Source: Phragmites australis
Lineage: Eukaryota > Streptophyta > Magnoliopsida > Poales > Poaceae
NCBI RefSeq assembly: GCF_958298935.1
Contig: NC_084932.1
Location: 9,775,501 to 9,839,500, forward strand
Reading direction: 5' to 3'
Length of the DNA: 64,000 nucleotides
Shown piece after piece: positions 11,613-23,800 of this stretch. The number at the start of each line of letters is the position of its first letter. The stretch's first letter is position 1. Below the pieces are notes generated by a model, which did not search any database, was not told where the DNA came from, and saw nothing but the letters and a program-made list of their open reading frames with translations. The translations under genes were made by a program, and so were the position numbers.

Positions 11613-11846
11613 TGTTAGGTCTGACCACTGGATCACATGCACGACCACTCCGGATTCGCAACAACACAAGCGACCAAATTTCTCGACCACCCAAGCAAGC
11701 GACCAAACTTCTCGACCACCCAAGCGACCAAAAGATGGGAGCACGCCAACTCACGACCACCAGTCACGACCAGCTTGAGCGATCAGTCGTACGTGCTCGA
11801 CCACGACTAGTCTGGCTATCCGCTGTGTATGTGCTGCTCTCGATCA
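11613..11846 (-). repeat. 5' LTR of the Copia element, internally deleted (234 bp)
   Basis: It begins TGTTAGGTCT and ends CTCTCGATCA on the + strand, next to the GTACT duplication. Compared with the 3' LTR it lacks 397 bp and has gained a tandem copy of about 30 bp (GCGACCAAA, then TTCTCGACCACCC, twice near 11668-11725). The breakpoint is at ATCA, which is also the end of the full LTR. Confidence 0.88.
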
Positions 11847-12861
11847 GTACTTCCACTTACACGATGATACACACGTCTTATGTTTTTAGGGTCTATTCTA
11901 TATCAACTCCAAAGATGTATGGCATTTCCACTTCTGCTAATAATGCATGCATGATACATTGCTAACTCATGGGCGGTAAGGCCATATTAGATTGTGTCTT
12001 CTGCGTGCTGCTCTTTGGGTCCCCTCGAGATAGATCCAGGTCCATTTGGCTGTTCGCAGAGATCTGCCTCACGCGGCGTAGAACCGCCGTGTCGCTAGAT
12101 AGCTGCAACCTCCCTCATAGCACCGCCCGCCCAAGGTCCCGAGATGACAGCACCACATTAATGCTGCCACATCCGCCACCCTCAGAGCCGCAGCCATCTC
12201 CCATGCTCTAGACGCCCAGAACGATCTGCCGCTTCTTAGACCAGCAGCAGCCTCCTAAACTCGTCTTACGGCAAGGGATTTGGATGACACGCTGTGGCGG
12301 CAGTAGCGAAGGTTTCTTTTTTGATGCCATGGATGATGAGCAGAGGCTATAGTTACTGTAGATGACTAGTGAGACTGGTGTGCTAGTCTTGCTAGAAGAG
12401 GCGTGTATATTGACGAGGAGAGTGATCTGGATTACGCGGCTCAAGGGAAGTATTAGCTCTTTGCTTCGGAATCCATATCCCCTTCATATGTTGCATTTCC
12501 ACTATGGAAGCTACTAGCGCATGATTATCCATAGCTACAATACTTACGGACATATTCCTACTCGTTGATAGATACTCAAGGCGATCTTACAAATATTTTA
12601 CGGCACCGCGGTTGTAACTGAAGTATTAGCACTTAGCCTGGGAACCCATATCCCCACCTTGTGGCATTTCCACATTGGATTTGATAGCTTAAAAATATTT
12701 GTAGGCTATATATCTGACGGGCACCTTTCTGCTTGTTGGATTGAAACTTGAGTGAACATAACCGTCTGATCAGTTCAATAAGGTACCACGTTGTGGCTAG
12801 ACCTCACTGGATCTGGATAGGGAGAGGGCCAAGAAGCCGATGGTGCAGATTGTTTGCCATT

Positions 12862-13235
12862 GTGTATTGTGTTTGTTGCAAAGAAGTAACTTCTCTGTTG
12901 CAATCAGTTTTTTTAATGTTGCACAATCAGTTAACTGTTGCTCTTTTGTTTTTTAGTTGTTGCACAAGAGTATTTCTTCTATTGCAACAAGTATATTAAT
13001 TTGTTGCAGTGTCATAAAGTTTTCAGAGAGAAGATGACACTCTTCAACACTTTTCAATGCTTTTTGCTCTTGATATGTCTATGTGCATCAGATACATCAG
13101 ATTGTTGCAACAATGTTTTATAGTGGTGTGGTACCATGATAATAAATGCTACAACTATCCTGGAGTTTGCTCATGTTGCAACAATCATTTTCTTTTGTTG
13201 CGGTGGTTCATCGTATTTGTTGCAACAAGTATTTT
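12862..13235. repeat. Cluster of TTGTTGC / GCAACAA motifs
   Basis: About eleven copies of TGTTGC or its complement GCAACA lie within 375 bp, several as the near-palindrome TTGTTGCAACAA. They occur only in this copy of the array unit. Such clusters resemble the subterminal repeats of DNA transposons, but I found no convincing terminal inverted repeats around them. Confidence 0.5.
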
Positions 13236-13319
13236 CTTTTTTAGATGTATGGCATTTTCACTTTTACTAATAATGCACGCATGATACATTGCTAACCACT
13301 CACTGACAGAAAGGCCATA

Positions 13320-13424
13320 CACTACTAGAAACCGGAATATCCCTGTGTGCCAAAAACCATCAAGAAAATACCCATCAAAGAAAAAAATATCCAAACCACA
13401 TAGATACTCCTGTTTCCAGTAGTG
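13320..13424. mobile_element. CACTA-type MITE, 105 bp
   Basis: The left end is CACTACTAGAAACCGG; the right end read inwards is CACTACTGGAAACAGG. A 3-bp duplication ATA flanks it (13317-13319 and 13425-13427), matching the CACTA superfamily. Sister array units read GGCCATATTAGATTGTG without the insert. It has no coding capacity. Confidence 0.85.
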
Positions 13425-13868
13425 ATACTAGATTGTGTCTTCTGCATGGTCCTCTTTGTGTCCCACCGAGATAGATGCAGCTTCATTTGGCCATAGCAAA
13501 GATCTCCCTCACCTGAGCATCGCGGCATCAAACTGCCGCATCGCTGGATAGCCGCCACCTCCCTCGTAGTGCCGACTGCCCAAGATCCCAATGACAATGC
13601 TGCCACAAACTTCAACATGGAGGGGGTCAAGATCCCCGCGATAACTTCACATCCCCTAGGCCAAAAACTCAATCCGCCCTCACGGCCGGGGGCGGCCATC
13701 TCAGAACGCCCCTGATGTGGCGCATGTGGTGATCCATGGCTCCAAGGAGTAGCAGCCTCCTTACTTCCTGGTGTGGACGAGCAAGGGGCGTCACGTGGCG
13801 ATGGCGGCCAAGAAGAAGGTTTCTTGTTTGAGTCTATGGACATAACCCACGGGGCTCGTCTGACGTAA

Positions 13869-13944
13869 TGTTAGAGGACAGTTGTCGCTAACATGTAAGT
13901 TTAGGTGCGAAAGACTAATATGTTAATGATAACTGTCCTCTAAT
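13869..13944. repeat. Short inverted-repeat element (MITE-like hairpin)
   Basis: The left arm ATGTTAGAGGACAGTTG and the right arm, read inwards, ATATTAGAGGACAGTTA pair over about 25 bp with a few mismatches around a 25-30-bp loop. A clear target duplication was not found, so the superfamily is open. Confidence 0.5.
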
Positions 13945-14549
13945 ATTTATGTAAGAGAAACCGGTTTCGGACATAACAGATGAGGAGAGGCTGAGGAGAG
14001 GCTAAGGTTTACTCTAGAGGATTAGTGAGGCTGGTGCGCTAGTGTTATCAGACAGAGCATGCATTTATTGACAAGGAAAGTGAGCTAGATTGCATAACTT
14101 GTAAGGCAAAGCCATGTTAGCTCCATATATATTGCATTTCCACTATGGAAACTGCTAGCATATGCTTATCCATAGGCTACGGAACTTAAGAGGACACATT
14201 TTCAATCATTGGTCCATCCTCAAGGCAATTTTACAGATATCTTATGGGTACTACCGCTCGTAAGTCTAGTATTAGCACTTAGCCTTGGATTACATATCTC
14301 CTCCCTATGTGGCATTTCCACATTGGTATTGGCTAGCTACAGATATATGTAGGCTCAAGATCTTACTGACACCTTTCCGCTTGTTTAATAGATATGGAAT
14401 TAAAGATAGTTTGTTCGCAAAATTATGGATTTGGATACTCAATTCTTTATTGAAGGTAGATTTTTTTTTTATTGATGAGGTTTCTAAAGGCAAAGGGTTA
14501 TCAATACCACCACCATGAAAGGATGCACGTGTGGCATGTAGGATAAAAA

Positions 14550-15850
14550 TGACGATTAAATGGGTGAATATACGCTTCAATAATTTCTTACAAAATAGAT
14601 GATCTTTTTTTATTTTTAATCACTCAACGCACTCAAAACTTGAATGGAAACAAAATACTCAGAGAAACAAAGCGACATGGAAAATTTCAAGGCAACATGA
14701 CTTCACAGATAGAATATGAACCATAGGTTACATTCAAAATCATTTTATGTGTTTTTGTGCCCAAAAGCTCGTAACCTTGAAGATGAACGAAACAGAGACG
14801 AGATCACCGGGTAAGTAAACTCTTCAACATGATGGTATAAAGGCAAGGGAATTTAAGACTCCATCACATATACATATGTATGTGAATTTTATGCCTCTAT
14901 CATCAAGAAAAATAACTTTCCAAATTGTTAAAATTTTAGCTAAAAAAACAAAAATCAACAATAAAACACCAAGAACTTGCAAACTTGCAAAGGAACCAAT
15001 AGAAAGAAACTAGAATGAGGAGAATTTAAGCATATGCAAAAACTTAAACTTCATTACTCAAAGAGGTCAACCCTATTTTAAACGGATTACAAAAATTTAT
15101 CTATCAAAACTCTCACCTATTACATAGGCTAAGCACTTATCTCTCTCCCCTCTAACACCCTAACACAAAGCTCTCATATAGATGGCACAAGGGGTGGGCT
15201 TCTCAACCAATCAAACCCCTCTATTTATAGCTAGGAAACTTGACCCCAAGTTTCTTTTACTGTTCCCAAAATACCCCTCTTTCGTAGTACATTCCTACTT
15301 ATCACCAGGGGTATTTTGGTCTATTTTCTCCTCCATCCATCGGATGACCATGGTACCTTCACGACTTAGCTTCACCTCAACGTAAGCTTCACGATGATGC
15401 CACGTGCACTCTATCCTCCCGCGGTTTTATGGCCAAATCGGGAAACCAACTTGCACATTTCTTAAAGCGTGACTCACAGCAGCTTGATTTGACCTCAAGC
15501 AAGTCTTTCGATGTTGACGTGTGTCTTCTGTCTTACGATCTTGATCACCGGTAAGTCTTCCCCGCTCCCGATCCCTCAAGCCATCTTGTCACTTAAATCA
15601 GCATCCCCTTCGCTTGACTTTATCAACACGCCGCCTTCATTAATATTCATCTCTTGCCTTGCTTGACATCCACGTGTACCGATAGGATCATCCTTGACTA
15701 CGCCTAGCCTCCTTGATCATCCAGTACCAAGCACCCCGCTTAGCCCCGATCACTCGCCGTTGACCGCTAAGTTGCATTCATCACTTGCACACCATGAGAC
15801 CAGCAAACATGCATCTCTAGAACCATATAACATCATCACATGTTAGTCCA
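14550..15850 (-). repeat. Diverged LTR fragment, same family as the LTR at 49275-51524
   Basis: About 1.3 kb is collinear with 49275-50586: shared words include CTCAACGCA, CTATTTTA, ATAGGCTAAGCACT, CCTCTATTTATAG and CTTCGCTTGACTTT. A TATA-type box (CTATAAATAGAGG) on the - strand at about 15219-15231 gives the orientation. The part corresponding to the CCGGA-rich half of the other LTR is missing, and no internal region adjoins it, so it is a truncated solo LTR. The 0.7 kb around the TATA box holds no gene. Confidence 0.7.
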
Positions 15851-15959
15851 AATCAAAATCAAATTGATTTCTTCTGATAGTCTATAGCACGAGTAGATGA
15901 TTTCTCTTATTGTATGGATTTCTTCTATTATTTATTACCATAATTGTCCATGTGTCATC

Positions 15960-16926
15960 CAGGGCTGACCCTGGGCAGGGCGGGCGGGGCAACCACCCTA
16001 GGCCCATGAAATCCAGGGCCTTCCAACCACGTATGTATATATATTGGCCTGCCATACTACCTACCAATCCAGCCCAAGTTTGTATGCTGCATAACATGTT
16101 AGAAAGTAGCAACCAAGCACAAGTAAGTCTCCAAATATATAAATAGCTTAAGGCCTAATGTTACCTAGTAACCTAACCCAGCTAAACCATGGATGATGGA
16201 TCGTTTCCTAACTAACGAAGCCTCATGCGCAAGCCTAATTGTGCGCGATAAGAGAAAATTGCTTCTAATTAGTTTTGTGGTACTATAGTCATGCCATCGT
16301 CAACCTCAATCAAACCGATCCCAATTCACAGCAATAGCAGCAATAACAATCTTCGCCCATTCCCCTCCCCTCCTTCGACCTCTCCATATCTCCGTCCAAA
16401 ATGACGCGCCTGCATCAGCTCACCTGATCCTCCTTCTCCTGAAGCTCAAGATCGATCATCCAAAATTGACGAAGGCCTAATCCCCAGCTCGATCGCGGTA
16501 AGACATTGTTCGCTTGTTCCCCTCCCCTCTTCTCCTTCTGATCGCCAACAAGTATGGTTCCCATGCTCAATCAAATCAAGGGCTAATCCCCAACCAGATG
16601 ATTTTGTTTATTTAATTCAATTCTTTTACAGCTTTGCACTAGTTGTCAACCGGTGATGACTATTTTTTAAAAAAAATTAGGACTATTTGCACCTGATTAT
16701 CATTGTGTGATAATTTACATCTAGAAAGCATATATCTAGCAGTGGAAAAAGGAAAGAAAAAAAAGAAACGAGTTGATAGAGTCACATAAAGAGGACCTTG
16801 ACAAAAAAAAATTAATATTCAGAATATTGTATTTGCAATTGATATATAAATATTTTGATGTTTATGTTCAGTAAGATATCTATTTTAGTTTCGCCTCGGA
16901 TCTCCCAAATTTCATAACCGGCCCTG
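15960..16926. mobile_element. hAT-superfamily element, non-autonomous (967 bp)
   Basis: The ends are CAGGGCTGACCCTGGGC and, read inwards, CAGGGCCGGTTATGAAA. Flanking 8-bp sequences GTGTCATC (15952-15959) and ATGCCATC (16927-16934) match at six of eight positions, as expected for an old hAT duplication. The GC-rich segment 16330-16505 looks like a 5' UTR ending in a splice-donor-like GTAAG, but no transposase ORF follows. Confidence 0.82.
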
Positions 16927-16934
16927 ATGCCATC

Positions 16935-17510
16935 CAATAATTGAGTGTTACATAGACTACCTAAAGATAACAAATTGTATGACTTATGTATTATATTGTT
17001 TATAGATGACATAAAACTATACTACAGACTATAGGCATATGTATCGTTGTACGTGCCCTGGTGGACCTGAAATCGGTCACCGGGCCACCGGCTCCTATAG
17101 GCTAGGGGTGTGGTGAGGTGGTAGGGTGAGTTTTGAGTAATTTTAAAACTTCAAACGCATTTACCAGTCACCTTTTTCTAAAACTGTTTGTACCATATTG
17201 TCGTACATAGTTAGTGCAATAAAATAATATCCATGTTACATATATATTATTTATATTATACCTTTTAAAAAATAGTCTACAATTATAATGCACCGTTTCA
17301 ATAAATAAAAAAACAAAATATCATGTTCGTCAAACCATTGAAATAGATTTCATCAATTGTTAAATATGTCTTTAAAATTGGTTAATAAGGTACTTATAAT
17401 TTTTAAGTAGGATTTGTAAATTATTGAATCGCCTCTTCTGAATTGCTAAGTGCGTAAAAAAGAAAAAAACTATGAAACTGAAAATCTAAATCACATGATT
17501 AAATCACCAG
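16935..17510. other. AT-rich intergenic stretch upstream of RPAC19
   Basis: I see no gene, repeat or transposon end here. The stretch is AT-rich, which fits a distal promoter region. Confidence 0.6.
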
Positions 17511-17518
17511 CAGTATCC

Positions 17519-17532
17519 GGCCCACCAGGCCC
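17519..17532 (+). promoter_or_regulatory. Site II-like promoter motifs of RPAC19
   Basis: GGCCCA (the complement of TGGGCC) and a second AGGCCC lie about 260 bp upstream of the RPAC19 ATG. Such site II / TCP-type elements are common in plant promoters of ribosome-biogenesis and other housekeeping genes. That link is inferred, not shown here. Confidence 0.45.
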
Positions 17533-17787
17533 GTTTCGAGCAGCAGAGAGCCCTCGTTGGCTTCTTCCGTTCGAACCCACTGCGCCGCCGCCACAACCCC
17601 CACCCTTCCCAGCTCCCAGCTCCCGCCTGGAGAAATTTCTCCTCCGATCTCCAAGTCATCTTGCGCGGTTCCTGGTGAGTTGGACTTCGCGTTCTGATTG
17701 ATTTCTCGTTTGGTTTCGTTTCTTCGTTCCCATCTTTTTTCTTTTTCCTGCCAATGTTTCAGGAACAGCTCGGACGGAGGCGCGGCG

Positions 17788-19964
17788 ATGGAGCACGGGT
17801 CGGTGACGGACTCGAGCGCGTCGACCTTCTCCATCATGGAGGAGGACCACACCCTCGCCAACTCCGCCAGATTCGTCCTCAACCAGGAGTAAGTGAAGTG
17901 AGGTTTCTTGGTTTTCTTTTCTTTCCCCCTCCCTTTTCATCTAGTTCCAAAGAATCGGTACCTATCCTTGCTGCCAGAGTGCGATTAGAGAGGCAAAAGA
18001 GCGTTCTTGGAGGCAATGGCCCTCTTTGTTTAAGACTACGGTTACAGTGGAGGGAAGGACGGTCAGTTATGGGTTGTTCGATTCAGTCGATTTTGACATG
18101 AACTTTCTTGCATAGAGCAATTGGACATCCAGTTCAGTGGGAGCTCCGAATAAAGTTCCAGCAACCAATTTGGATTTTGTTCGGTGATGTCTGGGTAACA
18201 GAAAAAAGGCGCAGCAGAGGGCAAGATGTTAGATGGCCAAGTATTAATCCTTTGCGACGACGGTGATCAGCCATTCCCTATGATTGATTACTATTTTGAT
18301 GTCACTGTACATTCCGGGACACACAGAGAACTAGTCGATACTTGAACCCTGATCGTTTCAGCTCTATGTATAGCAATAGCAATATAGCATGTTATTTCTA
18401 TCACAATTAGTTTTCAGAAGAGGGCACGGGCAGCTCAGTTGCTGCCAGAGTACTTAGCCATGACTGTGTAGTGTGTACCTCAGGCAAACAAGTGTCATCA
18501 GGTAAGGTACAATAGTTCGCAGTTAAAAAAAGTTTGTGGTGTAGGCATTTAATCGTCAATTTAGGAAAACCAGGGATGCTCTGAGGGCAATGCAACCTAC
18601 AAACTATTATTCAGTTGGGGATGTATTTTGTGATGGTGTTTATTGAGTAGTCATTGATGACTTCACCATTTAGTACATTCCTCGGCTGCAAGAGGAATAC
18701 TGCAATTGCTACCTCATCTGGTTCTGATCACCATAAACTAGAAACATAAAGTAAGTGTATATGATAGTGTTGTGGAAACAACCATCTTGTTCTGTTAATG
18801 TGGTTGTCACTAATCGTTTTATCATTAGTTTGTATTTGTATCAATTTAGATTATCAACTTATCACAAGTCACATTTAGTGTAATTCTGTTGTGTTACATA
18901 ATAACTCACACACCCTTAAGTGTAGAGGACTGTGTGTCGATAAAGTTAGACTAAGGAATTAGTTTTTTTTCTCCCTTGCACATCACTGGCTCACCTGTTC
19001 AGCTTTTGGTGATTATTTCAGCATTGACATGCTAGGTCCCAAGTCAATGTTAAGGATCACTGGTTCAAGCTTCATATTTAGCAAATACAATACATCAATA
19101 ACTTTCAAGTCAATTCTGAAGATGCATAATTACAAACCATACTGTTGCATTTCAATCATTTGTTGCATTACAGTTTATGATATCTGCAATAGGTCTTTCC
19201 TTTTACTTTCTTTGCAAGCTTAAGTCCTTGCAAAGACCATTTGACATTGTTAATAAAAATAATGTGTATGTTGGAATCAAGATTATTTATTCTTTATCTG
19301 TGGTCTTCTTTCTGTCCTTGCAGCCCAAGGGTGGCATTTTGTGGATATAGCATCCCTCATCCTGCTGACAATAAAGTTAACATAAGAGTTCAGACTACAG
19401 GTATTGTGATTTGTGAAGTGAAATATGATCCTTACAATCTGAATTTCCTTCGGTGGTCATCGTGAATGGGTCTTGATATGTTGTTCACTTTAACACTTAA
19501 TGAATTTGCAAGAGTTAATAATTAGTATTGCTATGATGGCCATGATGCGCCAAGTCTTTAATCGTCTAGGACACTAAGATGTGTTTGGAGAACTTGTTAA
19601 ATTTGCTTCTCTGGAATAGATCTGATGTATTGTTTCTTTCATGACGCTGGCTACTTCTAAGTAAACTATTACCATAACACTGATGTCCCTGTTCACGCAT
19701 AACTCAAATAACAAAATGGTGTCTTCTCATTGCCACTAATTGATTCCTTAACGGTTTCATTACTTCTCTACTCCCTGAAAAAAGTTCTCACATTACTGAC
19801 GCATCTTGCTTATGTTGGCAGGGGATCCAGCAAAGGATGTTCTAAAAGATGCTTTACAGGACCTGATGGTTATGTGCCAGCATGTCAGAGGGACCTTTGA
19901 CAATGCAGTGACTGACTACAGAGCAAACAAACCAGCAGAACCAATGGACACTGATCAGAATTAG
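17788..19964 (+). CDS. RPAC19: RPAC19, 19-kDa subunit shared by RNA polymerases I and III
   Basis: Three coding exons join to 106 codons: 17788-17888, 19324-19400 and 19822-19964 (TAG). Both introns are GT-AG (donors GTAAGTG and GTATTG; acceptors TTGCAG and TTGGCAG), and the phases join exactly. The protein is a single RNA polymerase Rpb3/Rpb11 dimerisation domain (RNA_pol_L_2) with the family signatures EEDHTLANSARFVLNQD, VAFCGYSIPHP and DVLKDAL. It is the AC19/POLR1D-type alpha-like subunit that pairs with AC40 in the nuclear assembly platform of Pol I and Pol III. The length is close to the plant family (about 120 aa). A probable 5' UTR intron spans 17675-17762 (GTGAG to TTTCAG). Intron 1 (1435 bp) holds no gene. 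The reading frame is undamaged, so the gene is probably active. Confidence 0.93.
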
Positions 19965-20373
19965 GAGTGAAATTTCTGGGCACCCCTCATCAGGATTCAG
20001 GACCAAGACTATGTGTAACCATATTATCATTGGAGGCAGATTTCTTGTCTTTTATGTCATTTTAGGCGATTTTCCTAAAATCTGGGATGCCACCGCAATC
20101 GCCTTGGCTTATGAAAGCTAGTGCTTTGCAGAAAGTCCGAAATCTTCATTTTTTAAGTCTGCTATAGTTAATCGCTTTATGCATTGGTTTCCTTTAGGCT
20201 AATGCCAAATTCTTGCAGTTTTATGCGCTAAACCTTCTCCAATGTGTATTATGGTGAATTCAGTTTCTGCAACGGGGTTTGGTTAAACACGCATTTTTGT
20301 AGCCGAGTCACAGATATTCCAACAGCGAACCTTCATCAAATGTATTTGCAGTTTTAGTGCTTATCTTAGCATG

Positions 20374-20379
20374 AATAAA
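20374..20379 (+). terminator. Candidate polyadenylation signal of RPAC19
   Basis: AATAAA lies about 410 bp after the RPAC19 stop in an AT-rich 3' region (GAATAAAGTATATTCC). This is a sequence-only guess; plant polyadenylation signals are loose. Confidence 0.35.
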
Positions 20380-20848
20380 GTATATTCCTATCTACCAATT
20401 GCCTTTTATTACTTGCTTATTGAGTACCAATAATACAACATACAGTTCTCAAGGATGTGGCACATTTTCAAAGCATCTTAGTAGATGCTGACTAGTGCTC
20501 CACATTCCATGATAGGGCAGACTAATCCAAAGATGGCTACGAAGAAAACAGCACATGAAACAAGATAGGAACAAATTAGAACCCTAGCATTCGAAATGGT
20601 ACAGCGATGGAAGAAAAGCATCTAGCTACAAAGAAAACCCTAAACACCGCCGACTGGTCGAGCATCACAATGGACGCAAGCTGAGGATGACAGCCAGGTG
20701 CATATTCCGAAAGAATAAAGATCAGATGCCTTTCCGGTGTTATTCATGCAATTCCGGAATCGCGCACTTCTACTTTCTTGACGCAGATGACAGCCACACA
20801 GTGGTGCAAGCTGATACGGAACCCACAAGAAGAAATGGATGAAAAGAC

Positions 20849-23800
20849 CTAAGTACGAAGAGACCCAGAGGCATCCCCCCGCGAGTTGGGGTCTTTGTGT
20901 TTCAGAGACAAGTTGGCAAACTGGGAATCAAGGTCTCTGCTGTTAGTATGACCATGAGCAGGAGCATGCTGCTGCTGCTGATACAGTGATCTGAGACGAC
21001 CAATTTCCCGCTCAAACATCTCCTGTTGAACTGCAAAATTGAGAAAGTATGTTCAGACAATTTATTATTTCTTATCAGAATAAAAAATTAAGCTCGCACC
21101 CAGTATTTCAGCAAAGCAATGTACTGCTCCTGATGAACTGAAAATCATTGAATATAAGATATCTAGTTTGTGAGTAGATAGCGGTTCCTTAGTCACTTTT
21201 GAGAAATATAAGCTCCTTAGGTTTTTGTAAGCCAATTAAATTTCTATGATAGCACTCACTATTTGTATGTAAAGCGGATATAACAAGTTAACAACATATG
21301 GAAACATTATGAAATACCACTGACATGTTGATTATGTATTAAAATGGCCACATAACAAGATACATGGATATACAAAATAGTTACTCCTATTGTTATTAAG
21401 TATACACCGTGTGGCTTATGGCCTTAAGTTCAGTATGTATATTGGGCAATTGATAGGTCACACGGAACCTGTATACTTGCTTGTAGAATTTTAGCTGTTA
21501 TTGGTTCCACTATGCTTCCCCAAATTGTACAATAAATTCTAGAGATCAGCAAGAGAACATGAGACTATTTGATTCCCTTGCACATCTTGGTTAAGGTTGG
21601 AAAAATAGCTTAACTAGGGTAGCCCAGTTTAGCTTGGCTAGGTACTAGGTAGTTCGGTTTTCTATCTTTTAATTACAGGTCCCTTAGATCTTTGAATTAA
21701 TTAAACAAAGAGTGGTTTGTCAACTGTGTTCGCTGGAAGTTAGAAACCAAAATTCTCAGAATAGCTCGATCGAAAGTTCAACCATAGATGCATAGACATG
21801 AGACATCTTGCTGAGAAAACAATTCAATGCTAAACTATCACTTCGGAGTTGGGAGTGCTGTCTGCATGTCAGAGTTGTTCAGTTGAGAAGACATTGTTCG
21901 GAAAATTATTTATGCTCATGCTTAGTAGATGCTGAAAATTATTAAGAATTGGTGTTACATAATCACAACAGGTGCCACTGTCCAGTTAACTGAAAAAATG
22001 CATTTGAGTTAATGTCTCAAGAAACATGTGCACCTTGTCACATGATAATATCTCAGTAAAACTTAATTCGATTACTGAAATGATTTGGGTGGAAAGCAGA
22101 ACTCTGAGATAAAATAAAAAAACAAATTACAAGGGAGAATACTTACGGCGTTTAATTAGTTGCTCCTGTGCTAAACTCTCCAGTCTTTGCTTCAAGGCTT
22201 TGTTTTCTAGGTCAAGCATAATATTCTGCTGGGTACGAAACTCCACTTCGGCAGACACTTCTATCCCTTCTGACTGCATAGTTCAAACATGAATATCTTT
22301 CTGTCACATAAAACACCAAATTTTAGAAGAGAAGTAAAAACGATTCATTGCAGTAAGCTCACCTGTAATGCCTGGACCTTTCTCTCAAGCTCTGCAATAT
22401 ACTGGAGCTTCCGGACACGGGACCTCTGAGCATATTGCCTGCAACCAATATGGCAAAGGAAACCTTAATGCATGAAAAAAAAATGCACGGACATTGTTAT
22501 CTCAACATATGGATTTGACAAGATTGAATTGCATGATGTCCTAATTTAAATATTGAATTGTATGATTCTTAATTTAAATTGAACATCTCTAGATTATGAT
22601 ATCTTACTTTCAACCAATGTCAATAAGATTTGACAGATTTTGCTGGCATTATACTCTCTCCAATCATAAAAAAATGAGGTTTTGGACATGTTTCGGTTAA
22701 ACTTTTAAAACTGACTAATAATAGCTTTCAAAATATTTAGTTTGGAAACCTTAAAACCATATGTATAGTTTTGTCTTGAAGAATGCTTTCATAATATCAC
22801 AAATTTATAAACATATGCTAATAGATTATAGTGGTCAAAGCTATGCATTGGAGATCGAATCTTGTCCCAAACGTCATGTATTTGTGACTAGAGGGAGTAG
22901 CTGACAAGTGGAGACATCTGATTCCAAGACTTATCAAGTTGCAAACTGAAAAACTTTGACAAGCTGTTTCTCATTTATGTTACCACAGGTCAATTCTAAA
23001 ATACTGCCAGTTCACCATGGATATACAGAAAACACAGATTCACAACATATGCACATTGCAGTCTGTAGGCCCACTCAATACCACTTGTTCATTAAGTTAT
23101 AGCATATATATGGTCAGCCAAACAAATGAAATGAACATAAAATTCACATTATATATATGCATTGTGCAGCCATACAAAACAAACTCCAATGAAAACGCTG
23201 CTCACTTCCTCACAATGCAGGTTGTATTCTCAAGGTTAAGAGAAAAACATCAAATAGCAACAGCTGCACCATTCTTACCAAGCGCTCTAAAGAAATGTCT
23301 AATTAAGGGGTGATCCTATTGTATGTGTGCTTAAAGTTACAGTGAAAGCCTTGTTCTTTTCAGATTGCCATAAGTAATACTGTGCAAGTGTGAAACTATA
23401 AAATCCATAGCCAGATAACTCATGAAAGTGGTAGAACCAATACAACAGCAATCAAACTCACTGTTTAGCACGCTTGTTGTCCGCCTCTAATTGCACATGC
23501 TTGGGCGGCACACCCTCGTTTGCCCCAACCTTCTGATCATGCTCAGCCTCATCAGGAGCTCTCTTGTCCATGCCATGGTCATGATCCCTCAATGCATTCG
23601 GTGGCCCATGATGCCCACCAACCTTCTCTTTCGCCAGCATTGGTGGGCCACCGCCATGCCTGTAACCCACCAAGTTCGGCATGCCTTGCTCCCATGGCCG
23701 GCCCTGCGGCCTCCCAAACGAGCCTGGCTTAGCATAATACTCATGCACACCACCCCATGGCACAGACTGCCCTCCTCCTCCCCCAATCCCCTCAAAACCA

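Larger units (their letters stand above)
6612..11846 (-). mobile_element. Complete Ty1/Copia element with 5-bp target duplication GTACT
   Basis: The insertion is delimited by GTACT at 6607-6611 and 11847-11851. On the - strand the order is: truncated 5' LTR (11613-11846), tRNA-Met-type primer site (11599-11610), gag, protease, integrase, RT, RNase H, polypurine tract (7213-7223) and 3' LTR (6612-7212). The element sits inside the tandem array; the neighbouring unit at about 5820-5890 retains the uninterrupted sequence GGTACTTCCA. The polyprotein keeps one frame from 10917 to 7351 apart from nonsense codons, with one frameshift near 10915. Confidence 0.95.
11847..14520. repeat. Compound tandem array, right part (longer units)
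   Basis: Two longer versions of the array unit start near 11940 and 13270. Unlike the left units they contain a GC-rich insert (12058-12330 and 13500-13870) with shared words such as CCTCCCTC, CCGCC and AAGAAGGTTTCTT. Each is followed by the block GCATTTCCACTATGGAA and GATACTCAAGGC or similar. No ORF is conserved between the copies. The array fades out near 14520 at CATGAAAGGATGC, a word also present at 5831 and 6585. Confidence 0.7.

Noticed and set aside
12862..13235. CRISPR-like or satellite array
   Set aside because: Motif spacing is irregular, motifs occur in both orientations, and this is a eukaryotic genome.
17499..17882. 127-codon - strand ORF across RPAC19 exon 1 and its 5' UTR
   Set aside because: Antisense shadow of a GC-rich exon; it lacks any domain and would cross the clear splice sites of RPAC19.
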